NCBI GenBank assembly: GCA_907164885.2
Contig: OU015500.1
Span: 55,480,976 to 55,544,975 of the forward strand
Direction: 5' to 3'
From: Dolomedes plantarius
Taxonomy: Eukaryota; Arthropoda; Arachnida; Araneae; Dolomedidae
Length of the DNA stretch: 64,000 nucleotides
Positions within the stretch are counted from its first letter, which is position 1. Every line of letters begins with the position of its first letter. Below are positions 40,136 to 49,699 of this stretch, in pieces. Below the pieces are notes generated by a model. The model worked only from the letters and a program-made list of their open reading frames with translations, did no database searches and was not told the origin of the DNA. The position numbers and the translations under genes are program-made.

Positions 40136-41887
40136 AATTATCAGCATCTGGTATATGAGTTAATATTAACACGGGCTAATCATTTAAAAATAAACTTATA
40201 TAAAAAACAAAACACAGCTTATATCACTTATTGTGTACTAAATTTTACCAACCCTAAACTAAATAATATAAACTTCAATAGTATATTTGATAAACTTCAT
40301 GATATGTTTCCTGTAAATAATATAAAAGTTAAACGTGCCTTTAAATATACACTGCCTATGGGTAGACGTATATTTAACTATAATCAGGTCTCAAAAATGT
40401 TTATCAATCAATAAATTTAAGTTGTGTATGCCATCTGCCCAATTACAATAGTTATGTTGACAAGGCACATGGTCATGTAATAACAGGCAATTTGGAAATA
40501 GTGGATAATTGAGCACTGCGTGAGTTGATGAGTTTGGGAACTAAGTATAGATTACCTAGTACTACTAATAATAAGAAAATTATAAGTTTCTTAAATGCTG
40601 ATTTAGATAAATTTATATACAAAATAGCTATTAATTATTCTATACCTACAGAAGCCTTCAAACAATGGAAAATTAACTTACTTAAGCTAGTACATTCTAA
40701 ACTTCCCAATTGTAGTAATTTCATTAATAATTCCTATAAACACTTGAAAGAGGCTATAAAAAAATTACAAGAATATTTTATAATCACTTATGTACATAAA
40801 GCAGCCAACAACTATGCAATTATTTGTAAAAAATATTTTGACATAAGTTTAAAAAAAACAGCTAGAAAATAGTGATGTTTTTCAGCCTTTAAAAGAAACT
40901 ACTAGTATTATTATTAAGAAAATTATAGCAAAATATAAACTACTAGGTATATCATCAAACAACTATCTCTTTCCATATATTACTTTAGTTCCTAAATTTT
41001 ATAAAACACCTACTGCTTTTAGAGCAGAAACCTGTGGTCACAACACTTATGCTACTAAAGCAAGTGTAATATTATTAAATTACCTTAAATTAATCTATAA
41101 AACTATAACTTCTGGTGTTTGTGGTATAATTGATAATAGCTTTAGTATAATTAGAAAACTACAAACATTAAATATTTGTAAAACAGTAGTAACTTATGAT
41201 TTTAAAGATATATTTAATAACATCAATATAATTGATTGAAACAGAATAATCATAAAGTTAGTACAAAATAATATTTAATACTTAGGCAATGAAATTAATC
41301 TTACTCGTTTCAATAGGCTCCTAGATTATGTAATTAAACATAATTATATAGTTCATAATAATAGTATATACTTACAGACCAAAGGTGTACCACAAGTTGG
41401 AAATGCTTCAAGTATGCTAGCTAATTTATACTTACATTATTTTGAAATTAATAATATAGATAATTGCAATTACAATATATTTAGGTATATAGATGATATA
41501 ATAGTAATTAATAAAAGTAATAATCCTATAGACTTAAATTTTTACCCTCCTAATCTGGAACTAATTAAAAGTTGCCAAGATAATATTAATGTAAACTTTT
41601 TAGATATTAACATTAAATTAAATTCTCAAAGCAAAATTACTTTTGACTTATACGACAAAAGATCTGATTATGATTTTAATATTGTTAAATTTCAAAATTA
41701 CCTAACCTGTTTACATAAATCTGTTTTTAATAACATTATTGTAAATCAGTTAGTTCGTATAAATAGGCTATGTTCTAAAGACAATAGGAATAAGCATATT
41801 TTAGACTTCATAGCAGTGCTAACACGTAATTATTACCGCAAAAGTCTGTCCAAACACATAAATGGTTGTTTTAGTTTTAATGAATAG
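40136..41887 (+). pseudogene. reverse transcriptase, uncertain clade, broken
   Basis: In order: FKYTLPMGRRIFNYNQVSKMF near 40340, then after a frame change CVCHLPNYNSYVDKAHGHV and ITGNLEIVDN near 40425-40510. RELMSLGTKYRLP follows near 40520 and continues to about 40860. A second frame change in an A8 run at about 40850-40858 leads into PKFYKTPTAFRAETCGHNT near 40993. Then motif A, TYDFKDIFNNI near 41190; motif B, GVPQVGNASSMLANLYL near 41385; and motif C, YIDDI at about 41487. The three motifs hold the metal-binding Asp residues of a polymerase (one in A, two in C). Stops interrupt at about 40510, 41237 and 41277. The natural end is the TAG at 41885. I know related proteins from invertebrates but cannot name the clade with certainty. 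Confidence 0.8.
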
Positions 41888-42421
41888 TTTGTTCTGTTGC
41901 ACTTAAAAAGTAAATCATAATAATAAGTAAAATTAGAAAAAATAACTACAAAAAAATATAAAAAAATTAAAATCTAAAGAAAAAGAAAAATAAGATAACT
42001 AACTCTTAGTAATAATAATAAAAAACTAAATTAATAAAGGATTAATAGTCCTAAAACGCAGTATCCATAGTAGGTCAGTTTCTGTGTTTCCATAATCTCC
42101 ATGGTTACAAGTTTTGTGACGTCAGTCATCTTGCGGTTACTTATTCTTAACTTCCACTCTGTCTAGCGTCAGTCTTGGTGTGCTATAGTTCAGTAACTCT
42201 ATAATCAATTCTACAGTAATTCATGGACTGTACGGTGTCTGAGTATGTTTATTGTATAGATCATACTTATCTGAAACAGTCCATTGGTTTTTAGACAGTA
42301 TTGACACCGCTGAAGATGAGATATTGTCTAAAACCTCTTTCAATCTTATCTTTTCATGTTTTTGGTTCCTGGCTGTAGTAGCTGTAGCGCTCATACAGGT
42401 TTTTCTCTTTCAACTTTCTAT

Positions 42422-42424
<3 letters not shown>
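41888..42424 (+). other. non-coding 3' part of the RT element
   Basis: A-rich to about 42040, then more balanced. At about 42310 it reads CACCGCTGAAGATGAGATATTGTCTAAAACC. The CTGAAGA, a weak AGA/TCT stem and AAAAC recall a degenerate hammerhead core. It ends at a TA tract. Confidence 0.4.

Positions 42425-42493
<69 letters not shown>
42425..42493. repeat. (TA)n microsatellite
   Basis: About 69 bp of TA between the RT element and a MITE. Confidence 0.97.
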
Positions 42494-42496
<3 letters not shown>

Positions 42497-42663
42497 TGGA
42501 ATCGATCGATCGTTTTCGGATCCATCGTTTTTCCGTAATGTCGTTCATTTTATCCAATCCCAACGATCATATTGCTTTGTTATGTTTCCGCATCTATCGT
42601 TTTCCCGCATTTATCGTTCATTTCAATCGGTCCCTTGAAAAACGATAGATCGAGATTCCACTG
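42494..42663. mobile_element. MITE with TA target site, about 170 bp
   Basis: The ends are inverted copies: CAGTGGAATC..GATCGATCGTTTTC on the left and, read inward from the right, CAGTGGAATCTCGATCTATCG. TA lies outside both ends (42492-42493, 42664-42665). CAGTGG-type ends with a TA target are typical of the pogo/Tigger branch of Tc1/mariner; the assignment is inference. No coding capacity. Confidence 0.8.
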
Positions 42664-42935
42664 TATATATATATATATATATATATCAAACATTGAATAA
42701 GGAAAAATAATTCTCTGTCGTGTATAAATAGCATATCTATAGAAGACAAACCTACCGGTTTAGCAAAAACTTCTGGTTGATCATATATTCACATTTTGTT
42801 TCATATATTCGTATAAACCATAATTTATTTTTGACATGAGAAGAAAATTTAAATTCTTTAAATTTCAAACTACAGATATCTTTCATAAGATAATTTATAA
42901 AATGTATATTTATTTCCTCCCCCAACGATCCCTTT

Positions 42936-43037
42936 CCCAACGATCATATTGCTTTGTTATGTTTCCGCATCTATTGTTTTCCCGCATTTATCGTTCATTT
43001 CAATCGGTCCCTTGAAAAACGATAGATCGAGATTCCA

Positions 43038-43040
<3 letters not shown>
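42936..43040. mobile_element. second, 5'-truncated copy of the MITE
   Basis: Created by the tandem duplication: it contains the right TIR and about 80 bp of the MITE body but lacks the left end. Confidence 0.85.

Positions 43041-43089
<49 letters not shown>
43041..43089. repeat. (TA)n microsatellite in duplication unit 2
   Basis: 49 bp of TA, against about 22 bp at 42664-42685 in unit 1. Confidence 0.97.
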
Positions 43090-43091
<2 letters not shown>

Positions 43092-43327
43092 AACATTGAA
43101 TAATGAAAAATAATTCTCTGTCGTGTATAAATAGCATATCTATAGAAGACAAACCTACCGGTTTAGCAAAAACTTCTGGTTGATCATATATTCACATTTT
43201 GTTTCATATATTCGTATAAACCATAATTTATTTATGACATGAGAAGAAAATTTAAATTCTTTAAATTTCAAACTACAGATATCTTTCATAAGATAATTTA
43301 TAAAATGTATATTTATTTCCTCCCCCA

Positions 43328-44932
43328 ATATGACATTTTTAACATTTTCATTTCAGTGATTTTGTTTAATAATAATTTCGGATATATTTAATTACCGTTT
43401 CAGGTATTAAGATAAAATCAAAGCATTTTCTTCAAATGAATTTATTAAAAGTCATTTTTCGTTACCGATTTTAAATAAGTCATATGTGCTCTCGTTACGA
43501 ATATATGTAGGAAAATAAACCTTAAAATTTCAATTTTTATTACAGTAGTCTGCCCAAAGGCGCGATAAATATTTTATGAATTGTGAAATTGACCTTTTAA
43601 GAATTTTAAAATATACATTTAAGTTTTTACTGTGCTGGTCGTTTAAAATTATTGCCTGTCTTTCCAATCTTCAATGAAATTCCAAACACAGTGACAAAAT
43701 TATAGTTTTTGTCTTTATTTGTAAATGGTTTCTATTAGCTAATTAAATCGTACGTTTACGTTTATCATTCTAAATAATGTAAAAAATATTGTAATTTTAC
43801 ACAGATACTTTTTTTACCTGTTCATTAGGCTACAATCCATCGGACCTTCCACACGTAGCATATAATGTTCTTGTTGTAAATATTTACATCATGGATGTTA
43901 TTATAGATATATATAACATAAAATTATGTCAAACTTGGATAAAATTTTTGAATTTATTGGTGTTATAGTATAATTTATTTTTATTCATTTCATTACTAAC
44001 ACATTTTGTAGATTTTTTAGAAAAAAGCTTTGTACGTCCACGTAAAATCTTATGTTTCTTTAGTGTACAGTTATCATTCTTATTCATGGAAATAAAAATA
44101 AGTCAAAATCTTGATGTATGCTAGAAGTAACTAAGTCTTAATACTAAAGATATTTTTAAAATTATCAAGAAACTGGGAGAATTTGAAAATATATTTCCTA
44201 AAGCTACCCAAATTTTGCCTTTTATTTTACACAGTAATGATAAATAAAATATTCTTATGCTGGTAACAGATTCTACATTAAGTTAAATATCATAGCTCAT
44301 AGTGCATTAAAACGTCTCAAAAATAACTGTCTTTCCATGATATGTCGCAATATGTAATTGAAACACGAATAAAAAATTTTGAAAAGGAAAACAAATGATT
44401 TGTAAGTGAATGATAGGTTATGTTCATGGTAATCAAAGTTTTATAAAAATTTGGATTATTGTATGCTAGCAAAATTTGCATTTTGGTAATGATGTCTGCT
44501 TCTATTCTCCTAAATTTTAATGGCTTAGTTTGTGTTCAGATGATTTTAAGTAGGAGGCTTGTGTTCAGAAAAAAATATCCATTCAACAGCTTTCCTAGTT
44601 AGCATAAAATAGTAAAAAACAAGAACAAGGGAATAAGGAAAAATGTTATCTTTACTGAATTACATTATACTATTCACAAATGTATTCGTAACTTAGTTAT
44701 AAGTATTGAATTTCAATCAATGCTGTCTAGAAAAATTTCATTAGTTCATCTTCTCTTTTGAACGAAGAATACACTTTATTTCCACAATATAAAGGCTGAG
44801 CCAGATGAAAGTCAAAATGATTTTATTGAAAAATATTGTTTGTATGACAAAATTCATCTAAAACATAGAGTTACCGCGGGGAATAGAGAAACCTATTAAT
44901 AGTGAAATGTTAAAATCTCTCTGGTTTCAGCT
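43328..44932. other. AT-rich region, nothing recognised
   Basis: No gene or element edge between the tandem duplication and the LTR at 44933. Confidence 0.55.
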
Positions 44933-45121
44933 TGTGGCGTATAGTTCCCCCAGAGAAGAATATAGAAACCAATTTCTATATAGTCTTTATTTCAGCATTG
45001 CAGGATATCATAGTATGGATAGCTCCGTCACTAGAACAGCCAGAGTAACCACAAACATTCCACATAAACAACACACGGTTGCCACGCGGGAAAATTCAAA
45101 TTCTGGGAGGCGTCTACCACA
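44933..45121 (-). repeat. 3' LTR of the old gypsy element (minus strand)
   Basis: About 189 bp. On the minus strand it starts TGTGGTAGACGCCTCCCAG just after a G-rich tract (45125-45146) and ends ...CACAAG-side at about 44933. Alignable with 48272-48468 through GGAGGCGTCTACC/GGAGGAGTCTACC and CACAAACATTC blocks. TTTATT at about 44988 gives a minus-strand AATAAA. Confidence 0.75.
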
Positions 45122-45148
45122 GAGTATCCCCCCCCCCCTCCCAGTGAA
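45122..45148 (-). promoter_or_regulatory. polypurine tract of the old gypsy element
   Basis: On the minus strand a G-run with one A (GGGAGGGGGGGGGGG) lies a few bases before the 3' LTR, as expected for a plus-strand primer. Confidence 0.6.
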
Positions 45149-45616
45149 AACAAGAGAGAGGAACGATGTATGAAACAAACTTTTGAAAGATGCATTACAT
45201 GATTGATGTATACAATATTGATAAATAAATACAATACAAATGCGAAATTAATATTAATGATAGATACAAATGCTATAATTACAATAATATATTTAAACCG
45301 TACAATAATACATTTCAATAAAATAGATGAATAATAATTAAATTCACAAAATAGATGAATAATAAACAATGACCATATATATTGAAGAGACATATGAATA
45401 TACAAAAATAATAATGATTTTACATTTCGTGTATTAATCGTTTAGGAAAATGGACGCATCGTTCAGAATTTGTTACAGGTATCGGAGGATTGTTAACTTG
45501 CTATGGCCAGTGTTCTATTGAGTAAGAATATCTATTGATGTATCACTTGTACTCGATTGTTTTGGGCGAAATCAAGGGTTCAGAAAATTGGAATGCAGGT
45601 TTTATTCTATCATTGA

Positions 45617-46020
45617 TACTGCTGATTTATGGACATTAACATCAATAATAAAAGTTTTAACAGTGCTATCGAAAACCTCATGTGGTCCGGAATAATAAGA
45701 TTTAAGTGGAGGACGAACTCTGATAATTCTAAAAATACGTGAGTACAAGTTTTTAATGAGAGATTTATATAGACTTTGCTGTTGCCGTGCCTTGTAGACG
45801 CAAAAGGGTTAAGTTTTCGCATTACAGAAACTAAATTAGATACATAATTGGTGTAGCATCGGGCTTTAGAGAATCAATTGATAGAAAATCCGATGGTAAC
45901 GGCAACGTTGTGCCGCAAAAGAGCTCATAGCTGGTAGAATTAAGATCAGTTTTGAGAGCAGAGCATAAACCTAATAACACAACAGGTAAAAGTTCTGTCC
46001 ACTTCATATTTTCGTCGGCT
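45617..46020 (-). pseudogene. gypsy integrase C-terminal part
   Basis: Continues the integrase frame beyond the nested piggyBac element: MKWTELLPVVLLGLCSALK, ELFCGTTLPLPSDF and then KLNPFASTRHGNSKVYINLS, KTCTHVF and a basic end. In this family these follow the catalytic core and end the pol product. One or two frame changes occur near 45830-45850 and again near 45720. The segment directly joins 47322-47912 if the 1293-bp insertion and one TTAA are removed. Confidence 0.85.
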
Positions 46021-46154
46021 TTAACCCATTTAGGACCGCTCCATGTTTCCTTTATTGGAAATGCACGAAACAGTTTTTTAACACTTCTTAGAATATTAAT
46101 TACACAAATAAGTTGTTTCCATAAAATTAAATTTATTTTTACGAGAGTTACAAA

Positions 46155-46174
46155 ATGTTGCGTTTTCGCAACAT
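46155..46174. repeat. piggyBac subterminal inverted motif, copy 1
   Basis: ATGTTGCG-TTTT-CGCAACAT, an 8-bp inverted repeat with a 4-base loop, followed by CAGTCC. Related motifs lie at 46941-46959 (one base shorter, with CAGTCC on its other side) and 47284-47301, so the motif occurs three times in this element. Confidence 0.9.
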
Positions 46175-46189
46175 CAGTCCAAAGCGGTA

Positions 46190-46840
46190 TAAAAATTTAA
46201 AAAAATTAAAAAGGTATAATTGTAAATTTTTTTAAAAAATTTAAAATCTTTGAAACATTTTGCAAGAAGAGGTACATTGCACTTATTACATAAAGTAATT
46301 GTTTGACTTTTGCAGTGTTTACATTTTTTTGTTATTTTCACTATTTTTAGTAATAATATGGCCCATTAGGTCTTTCCGAGTTTCGTTGAGAATTAGATTT
46401 TGAATTGAAGATGGTCTTCCAATATGTGAAGTTTTAGGTAAAACAGAATTCATCTGCATTTCAAGCCTTTTTATGAAAGATATGGCTCTCTCAAAGATAT
46501 AGATCTCTGAAACTGTAATAAACTTATTTTAGAATTCATTATATCCATGTAGCGTACCCATTTTTCCCATTGAATATGCTCCTTTTTCTTACTATAATGC
46601 TTACTTTTACATTTATTAGAAATAAATGTCGATTTCACCTGCAATGTCTTTAGGTGATTCGACATTTTCACATAAAATATTATCATCAATAGCTTCTTCA
46701 TCCGTCAAATCATCCGGATCTGGAGGGATAATGACGAATTATGGTTCATCATTAGCTTCTGTTGAGGGCGATTCTGAAATATCATCATCATCTAGCCCAT
46801 GAAAATACTCCAATGTCTCTTCCAATGTCAAAAATTTCTA
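46190..46840 (-). pseudogene. piggyBac transposase remnant: N- and C-terminal ends only
   Basis: N-terminal fragment (about 46840-46622): an acidic stretch LEETLEYFHGLDDDDISE, then IIPPDPDDLTDEEAIDDN, which is the usual acidic lead-in of PGBD proteins; it contains a stop near 46733. C-terminal fragment (about 46510-46190): GRPS.IQNLILNETRKDLMG, then after a frame slip in an A-run a cysteine-rich end, CKHCKSQTITLCNKCNVPLL and AKCF, matching the C-terminal zinc-binding domain of piggyBac transposases. The DDD catalytic core that should lie between them is absent. No enzyme can be made. Confidence 0.85.
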
Positions 46841-46940
46841 GAGACAAACTTATCAGAAATGAAAAAAATACCAATCTACTGCATAAAAATTAGGCAGCAC
46901 AAATAATACACATTGGAATTAAGTTACAGACATTGGACTG

Positions 46941-46959
46941 ATGTTGCTTTTCGCAACAT
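46941..46959. repeat. piggyBac subterminal inverted motif, copy 2
   Basis: ATGTTGC-TTTT-CGCAACAT with the flanking GGACTG on the left, so it is the inverted counterpart of copy 1. Confidence 0.9.
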
Positions 46960-47283
46960 TTTAAAAAATATGAATTGAGAAACATAAAAACAAAAATTAT
47001 GCCTTACCTGTTGAAGTCATTTTGTTCTTTAGTCTCTAGTAAACTCGGATCAAGCATCAAATCAGAAATTTAACATGTGCTGCTATCTAAGGTTATTATT
47101 TGAAATTAGTCATATTTTTCCCTTTCAAAACACCAGAAAAAAACAATTTTTTGCAAGTGCTAAAAGCGGGCAAATGTGGAAACAAAAATTTTACTATGAT
47201 CAATTGAAGTATGCAGAATAAAATAAAAATGTTACTTCAGACGTACAAAACTTAGAACATGCCTTTAAAAAATACAGAAATTA

Positions 47284-47301
47284 ATGTTGCGTTTTCGCAA
47301 C
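47284..47301. repeat. piggyBac subterminal inverted motif, copy 3
   Basis: ATGTTGCG-TTTT-CGCAAC followed by GCCAGTCTT, close to the right TIR. Confidence 0.9.
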
Positions 47302-47321
47302 GCCAGTCTTAAATAGGTTAA

Positions 47322-47912
47322 GAGTGTCTGTAAGGTGTCTATGAAACCTTGCAATCATTCCATTCGATTGAGGATGATATGCAGAAGAATGTATTTTGTC
47401 AGTGTCGATATGTTTGCGATTTCTCGGAAAAGTGAGAATTTGAAATTTTTGCCTTGGTCTGTAGTGATCCTAACAGGTGTGGTGAAACGGGAGATCCATC
47501 CATGCAAAATGGCACGTTCAATGTTCTCTGCAGACATATCAGATGTTAGAATGGCTTCAGGCCAACGAGAAAAACGATCAATGCTAGTCATACAGTATCG
47601 CTTGCTGCCAGAAAAGGGTAAGGTACCAATAAAATCAATCTGTATAAGTGCGAAACGCGCATCGGGTAGAGCAAATGTGCCAAGTGGTACTTGTGTGTAC
47701 TTAAAAACTTTTGCTCGTTGGTATTTTGCACAACTCCGAATTGTGGTTTTGGTGTCCTTCCTCATTCTAGGCCAAACAAAACGCTTTGGAATTAAATCAG
47801 ATGTAGATGCAATTCCATGGTGAGACAGATAATGTAGATTTTTGAAAACTAATATTCTGAATTCTTCAGAGACAAAAGTTCTATGACATTGTATTGAGTT
47901 ATTACAGAACAT
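47322..47912 (-). pseudogene. gypsy integrase, zinc region and core, broken
   Basis: The N-terminal zinc-binding region reads HYLSHHG...FVWPRMRKD...SCAKYQRAK: both His and the first Cys are kept but the second Cys of the usual CxxC is Tyr. The core follows: IQIDFIGTLP (first Asp), a RYCMTSIDRFSRWPEA stretch and RITTDQGKNF (second Asp). In the third position the usual GM.ERFHR reads GMIARFHR, so the catalytic Glu is Ala; this part is in another frame than the rest (frame change near 47365). The coding text continues at 46020 beyond the nested piggyBac element. Confidence 0.9.
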
Positions 47913-47929
47913 ATGGGTCTATCTTGCTG

Positions 47930-48163
47930 CGGTCATATGGGTCATATGTTTCATCCTTTTTGGGATTGTCGATAATCAGATCACAAACAATGACAGCAAT
48001 ATATTGGTGGGAGATTGAATACAATATAATTGGTTTTCGTTTTCATTTCACTAATAGGTTTCGGAGTGGCGAGTTCTAAAATAATTTCACACATATGAAA
48101 CCACAATGTAGGATCCAAATTGTTGTAGTCGGGAATCTTGACAGTTGAATTCTCGCTCATCAT
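47930..48163 (-). pseudogene. gypsy gag N-terminal fragment
   Basis: From the ATG at 48163: VKIPDYNNLDPTLWFHMCEI, then ATPKPISEMKTKTNYIVFNLPP, typical of the N-terminal capsid part in this gypsy group (an aromatic-rich W..CE motif, then a K..Y..V..LP motif). A stop lies at 47981; the other frame goes on to DNPKKDETYDPYD before integrase text starts near 47915. Everything from mid-gag to the end of RNase H is missing, so gag and integrase are joined by a deletion. Confidence 0.8.
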
Positions 48164-48260
48164 GACACAAAAATCCAGATGAAGATAATTTTAAGTTAAA
48201 ACGAAAGTTCGATTTCTCCCAAAGCTAATTCGTATATAAAATAAGCTGTGAGAATTTTTC

Positions 48261-48271
48261 GCGGGTCACCA
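48261..48271 (-). promoter_or_regulatory. candidate primer binding site of the old gypsy element
   Basis: Minus-strand TGGTGACCCGC directly follows the ...TCACA end of the 5' LTR. Confidence 0.6.
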
Positions 48272-48468
48272 TGTGATGCAGAGAATACAATTCATCCAGA
48301 CAAGAAAATAGGAACACATTTCTAAGTAATCATTATTTTAGTATTTCAGGATTTCATAGAATGGAGAGATCCGTCAAAGAGAACGTCTAGAGCAAGCACA
48401 AACATTCAATACATAAAACACACTGTTGTCACTTAGGCAAATACAAATACTGGGAGGAGTCTACCCCA
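48272..48468 (-). repeat. 5' LTR of the old gypsy element (minus strand)
   Basis: About 197 bp. On the minus strand it ends ...GCATCACA just before a TGGTGACCCGC primer site. Its outer edge near 48468 is placed by alignment with 45121; the outer TG is not intact (TGGGGTAGAC in place of TGTGGTAGAC). Confidence 0.75.
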
Positions 48469-49189
48469 AGATCTGATTGGTTTCATTAGCTGAAGGATGA
48501 AATTTTGTTGAGTCACTTTTTCATTGATTAAATATACTAGAAATTTTTTGCATGTAGAACTCTGTCAGTATGTAGAACTATGTTGCAACTCTTGCTGCAA
48601 GGGAATTAGTGTAACTCTCTGAATGTCCGATGCATAATTTGCTGTTAAATTCTCCATGATATGCGTGTGAAATTCTACGAACTAAACCTCAAAATGACAA
48701 ATTCACATCTGCATAACGTATACATACATATGACTGACACATCTACTGTGGTTGGGTTCCCCTAAAATTTGAATTCATGGATCGATAGTCTCTAAAATAT
48801 GAAACTTCGCGCTACCACTATAAGGCTGAAATATGACAACAAATCCTGCAGAGAAAACTTTACAAGACACTTTATGATCATTCTTGAACAATCCTTTAGA
48901 TCATTTAAGGAATATCAATATTGATATTGAGCAAAGCTACAAAGATGGACAATCAAAATTCTGTCCCATGGCTTAGGTCATTCTACTCGTTGTCTAATTT
49001 ACCATTAAATAAGAACGAAAGTCTCAGTTCAAAACTCCCTAAGGAATTACGGATATCCGTATAATATACACATAATAGCACATGTACTGCGTATGAAATC
49101 CCTTTAAAAAGGAAATCCTGGATCGATAGTCTTCAAAAAATGAAACTTTGTGCAACAAGCCTAATATAAGACAACAAAGTCATCAAGAA
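48469..49189. other. unassigned region
   Basis: Two related blocks (GGATCGATAGTCT..AAAATATGAAACTT near 48779 and near 49112) suggest an old short duplication, probably non-coding parts of the LINE-type repeat that follows. Confidence 0.4.
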
Positions 49190-49690
49190 AGCATCTGTGC
49201 AAATCAACACCTTGACGAGGGCGCTTCTCGGGGAGAAGTTCTCTTAGAGGTGATTGTCTCTTTGTTCTAAAGAGACCAAGTTTGAAGGAGTATAGGTCAA
49301 ACCATCATCACTTTTGGTATTACGAATTTAAGAGATCCTGAAAATCTTTTAAACTTAGAACTTTCAAGAGGTAACTTTTCAATACTATCCAGATTAAGGA
49401 CTGGCCCCATTAAGAACGACATGATATTTAATAACAGTCAGAAAATCTTTTCATCATGCCCTAACTGCAAATCCTATGCTACTCCTGACCATATTTTGTT
49501 GTGTTTGGGAGTCAGACATACTATTCTCTTTGCGAAACCTTTGGAAGCATTGAAACTGATTAACCTATGAGATAATCCCGTATTTGACTAATGGCATAGG
49601 ATACGAATAAGAAGGAGAAGAAAGCATCTCATCTGCATTCATGACCTACGGTGAACATTCCATTAAATATGCCGAATAAAGTGAATATTA
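49190..49690 (+). pseudogene. LINE 3' tail: end of ORF2 with C-terminal Cys/His motif
   Basis: The readable part (about 49345-49510) gives LNLELSRGNFSILSRLRTGP, then FNNSQKIFSSCPNCKSYATP and DHILLCLG. The S.LSRLRTG stretch and the CPxC...H...C motif are the usual end of the pol protein in R1/I/Jockey-type non-LTR elements, after the RNase H region, and are common in spider genomes. The reading frame is broken before and after. The 5' part of the element is missing, as expected from incomplete reverse transcription. Confidence 0.7.
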
Positions 49691-49699
49691 ACAAAACTA

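Larger units (their letters stand above)
39896..42424 (+). mobile_element. reverse-transcriptase-bearing retroelement, decayed, Penelope-like suspected
   Basis: The unit runs from a TA tract to another TA tract: dispersed repeat copy C, a broken reverse-transcriptase gene, then about 530 bp of non-coding DNA. There are no LTRs and no A tail. Penelope-like elements are one candidate, because they lack ordinary LTRs, have an RT with this kind of lead-in and can carry hammerhead motifs in their non-coding ends. I see no GIY-YIG endonuclease. Boundaries are set by the TA tracts and are provisional. Confidence 0.5.
42558..43327 (+). repeat. recent tandem duplication, two units of about 370-395 bp
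   Basis: Unit 1 (42558-42925) and unit 2 (42935-43327) match almost base for base over the 3' part of the MITE and about 240 bp of flank. I count only a few substitutions (CTATCG/CTATTG, GAATAAGG/GAATAATG, TTATTTTTGAC/TTATTTATGAC). The offset is 377 bp before the TA tract and 403 bp after it, because the TA tract is 26 bp longer in unit 2. The junction at 42926-42935 holds a short filler (CGATCCCTT) that itself resembles the duplicated edge. Confidence 0.95.
46021..47321 (-). mobile_element. piggyBac-like deletion derivative nested in gypsy, TTAA target
   Basis: TTAA at 46021-46024 and again at 47318-47321 are the target-site duplication that defines piggyBac insertions. The ends are inverted repeats of about 17 bp: CCCATTTAGGACCGCTC on the left and, read inward from the right, CCTATTTAAGACTGGCG. 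Between them lie an N-terminal and a C-terminal transposase fragment on the minus strand, while the central catalytic part is missing. The element is 1293 bp, about half the usual autonomous length. Confidence 0.92.
44933..48468 (-). mobile_element. old Ty3/gypsy element, internally deleted, minus strand
   Basis: Two alignable but strongly diverged LTRs (44933-45121 and 48272-48468) enclose a gag start, an integrase and nothing between them, so protease, RT and RNase H have been lost. A piggyBac derivative is nested inside the integrase (46025-47317). The PBS-like site and the polypurine tract are in the right places for a minus-strand element. The integrase is of the type common in arthropod gypsy elements. 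The possible target-site duplication is AGCT against AGAT, so it is imperfect. Confidence 0.85.

Noticed and set aside
47335..47823. 162-codon plus-strand open frame opposite the old gypsy integrase
   Set aside because: The minus-strand integrase text has recognisable motifs; the plus-strand frame has none and is a shadow.
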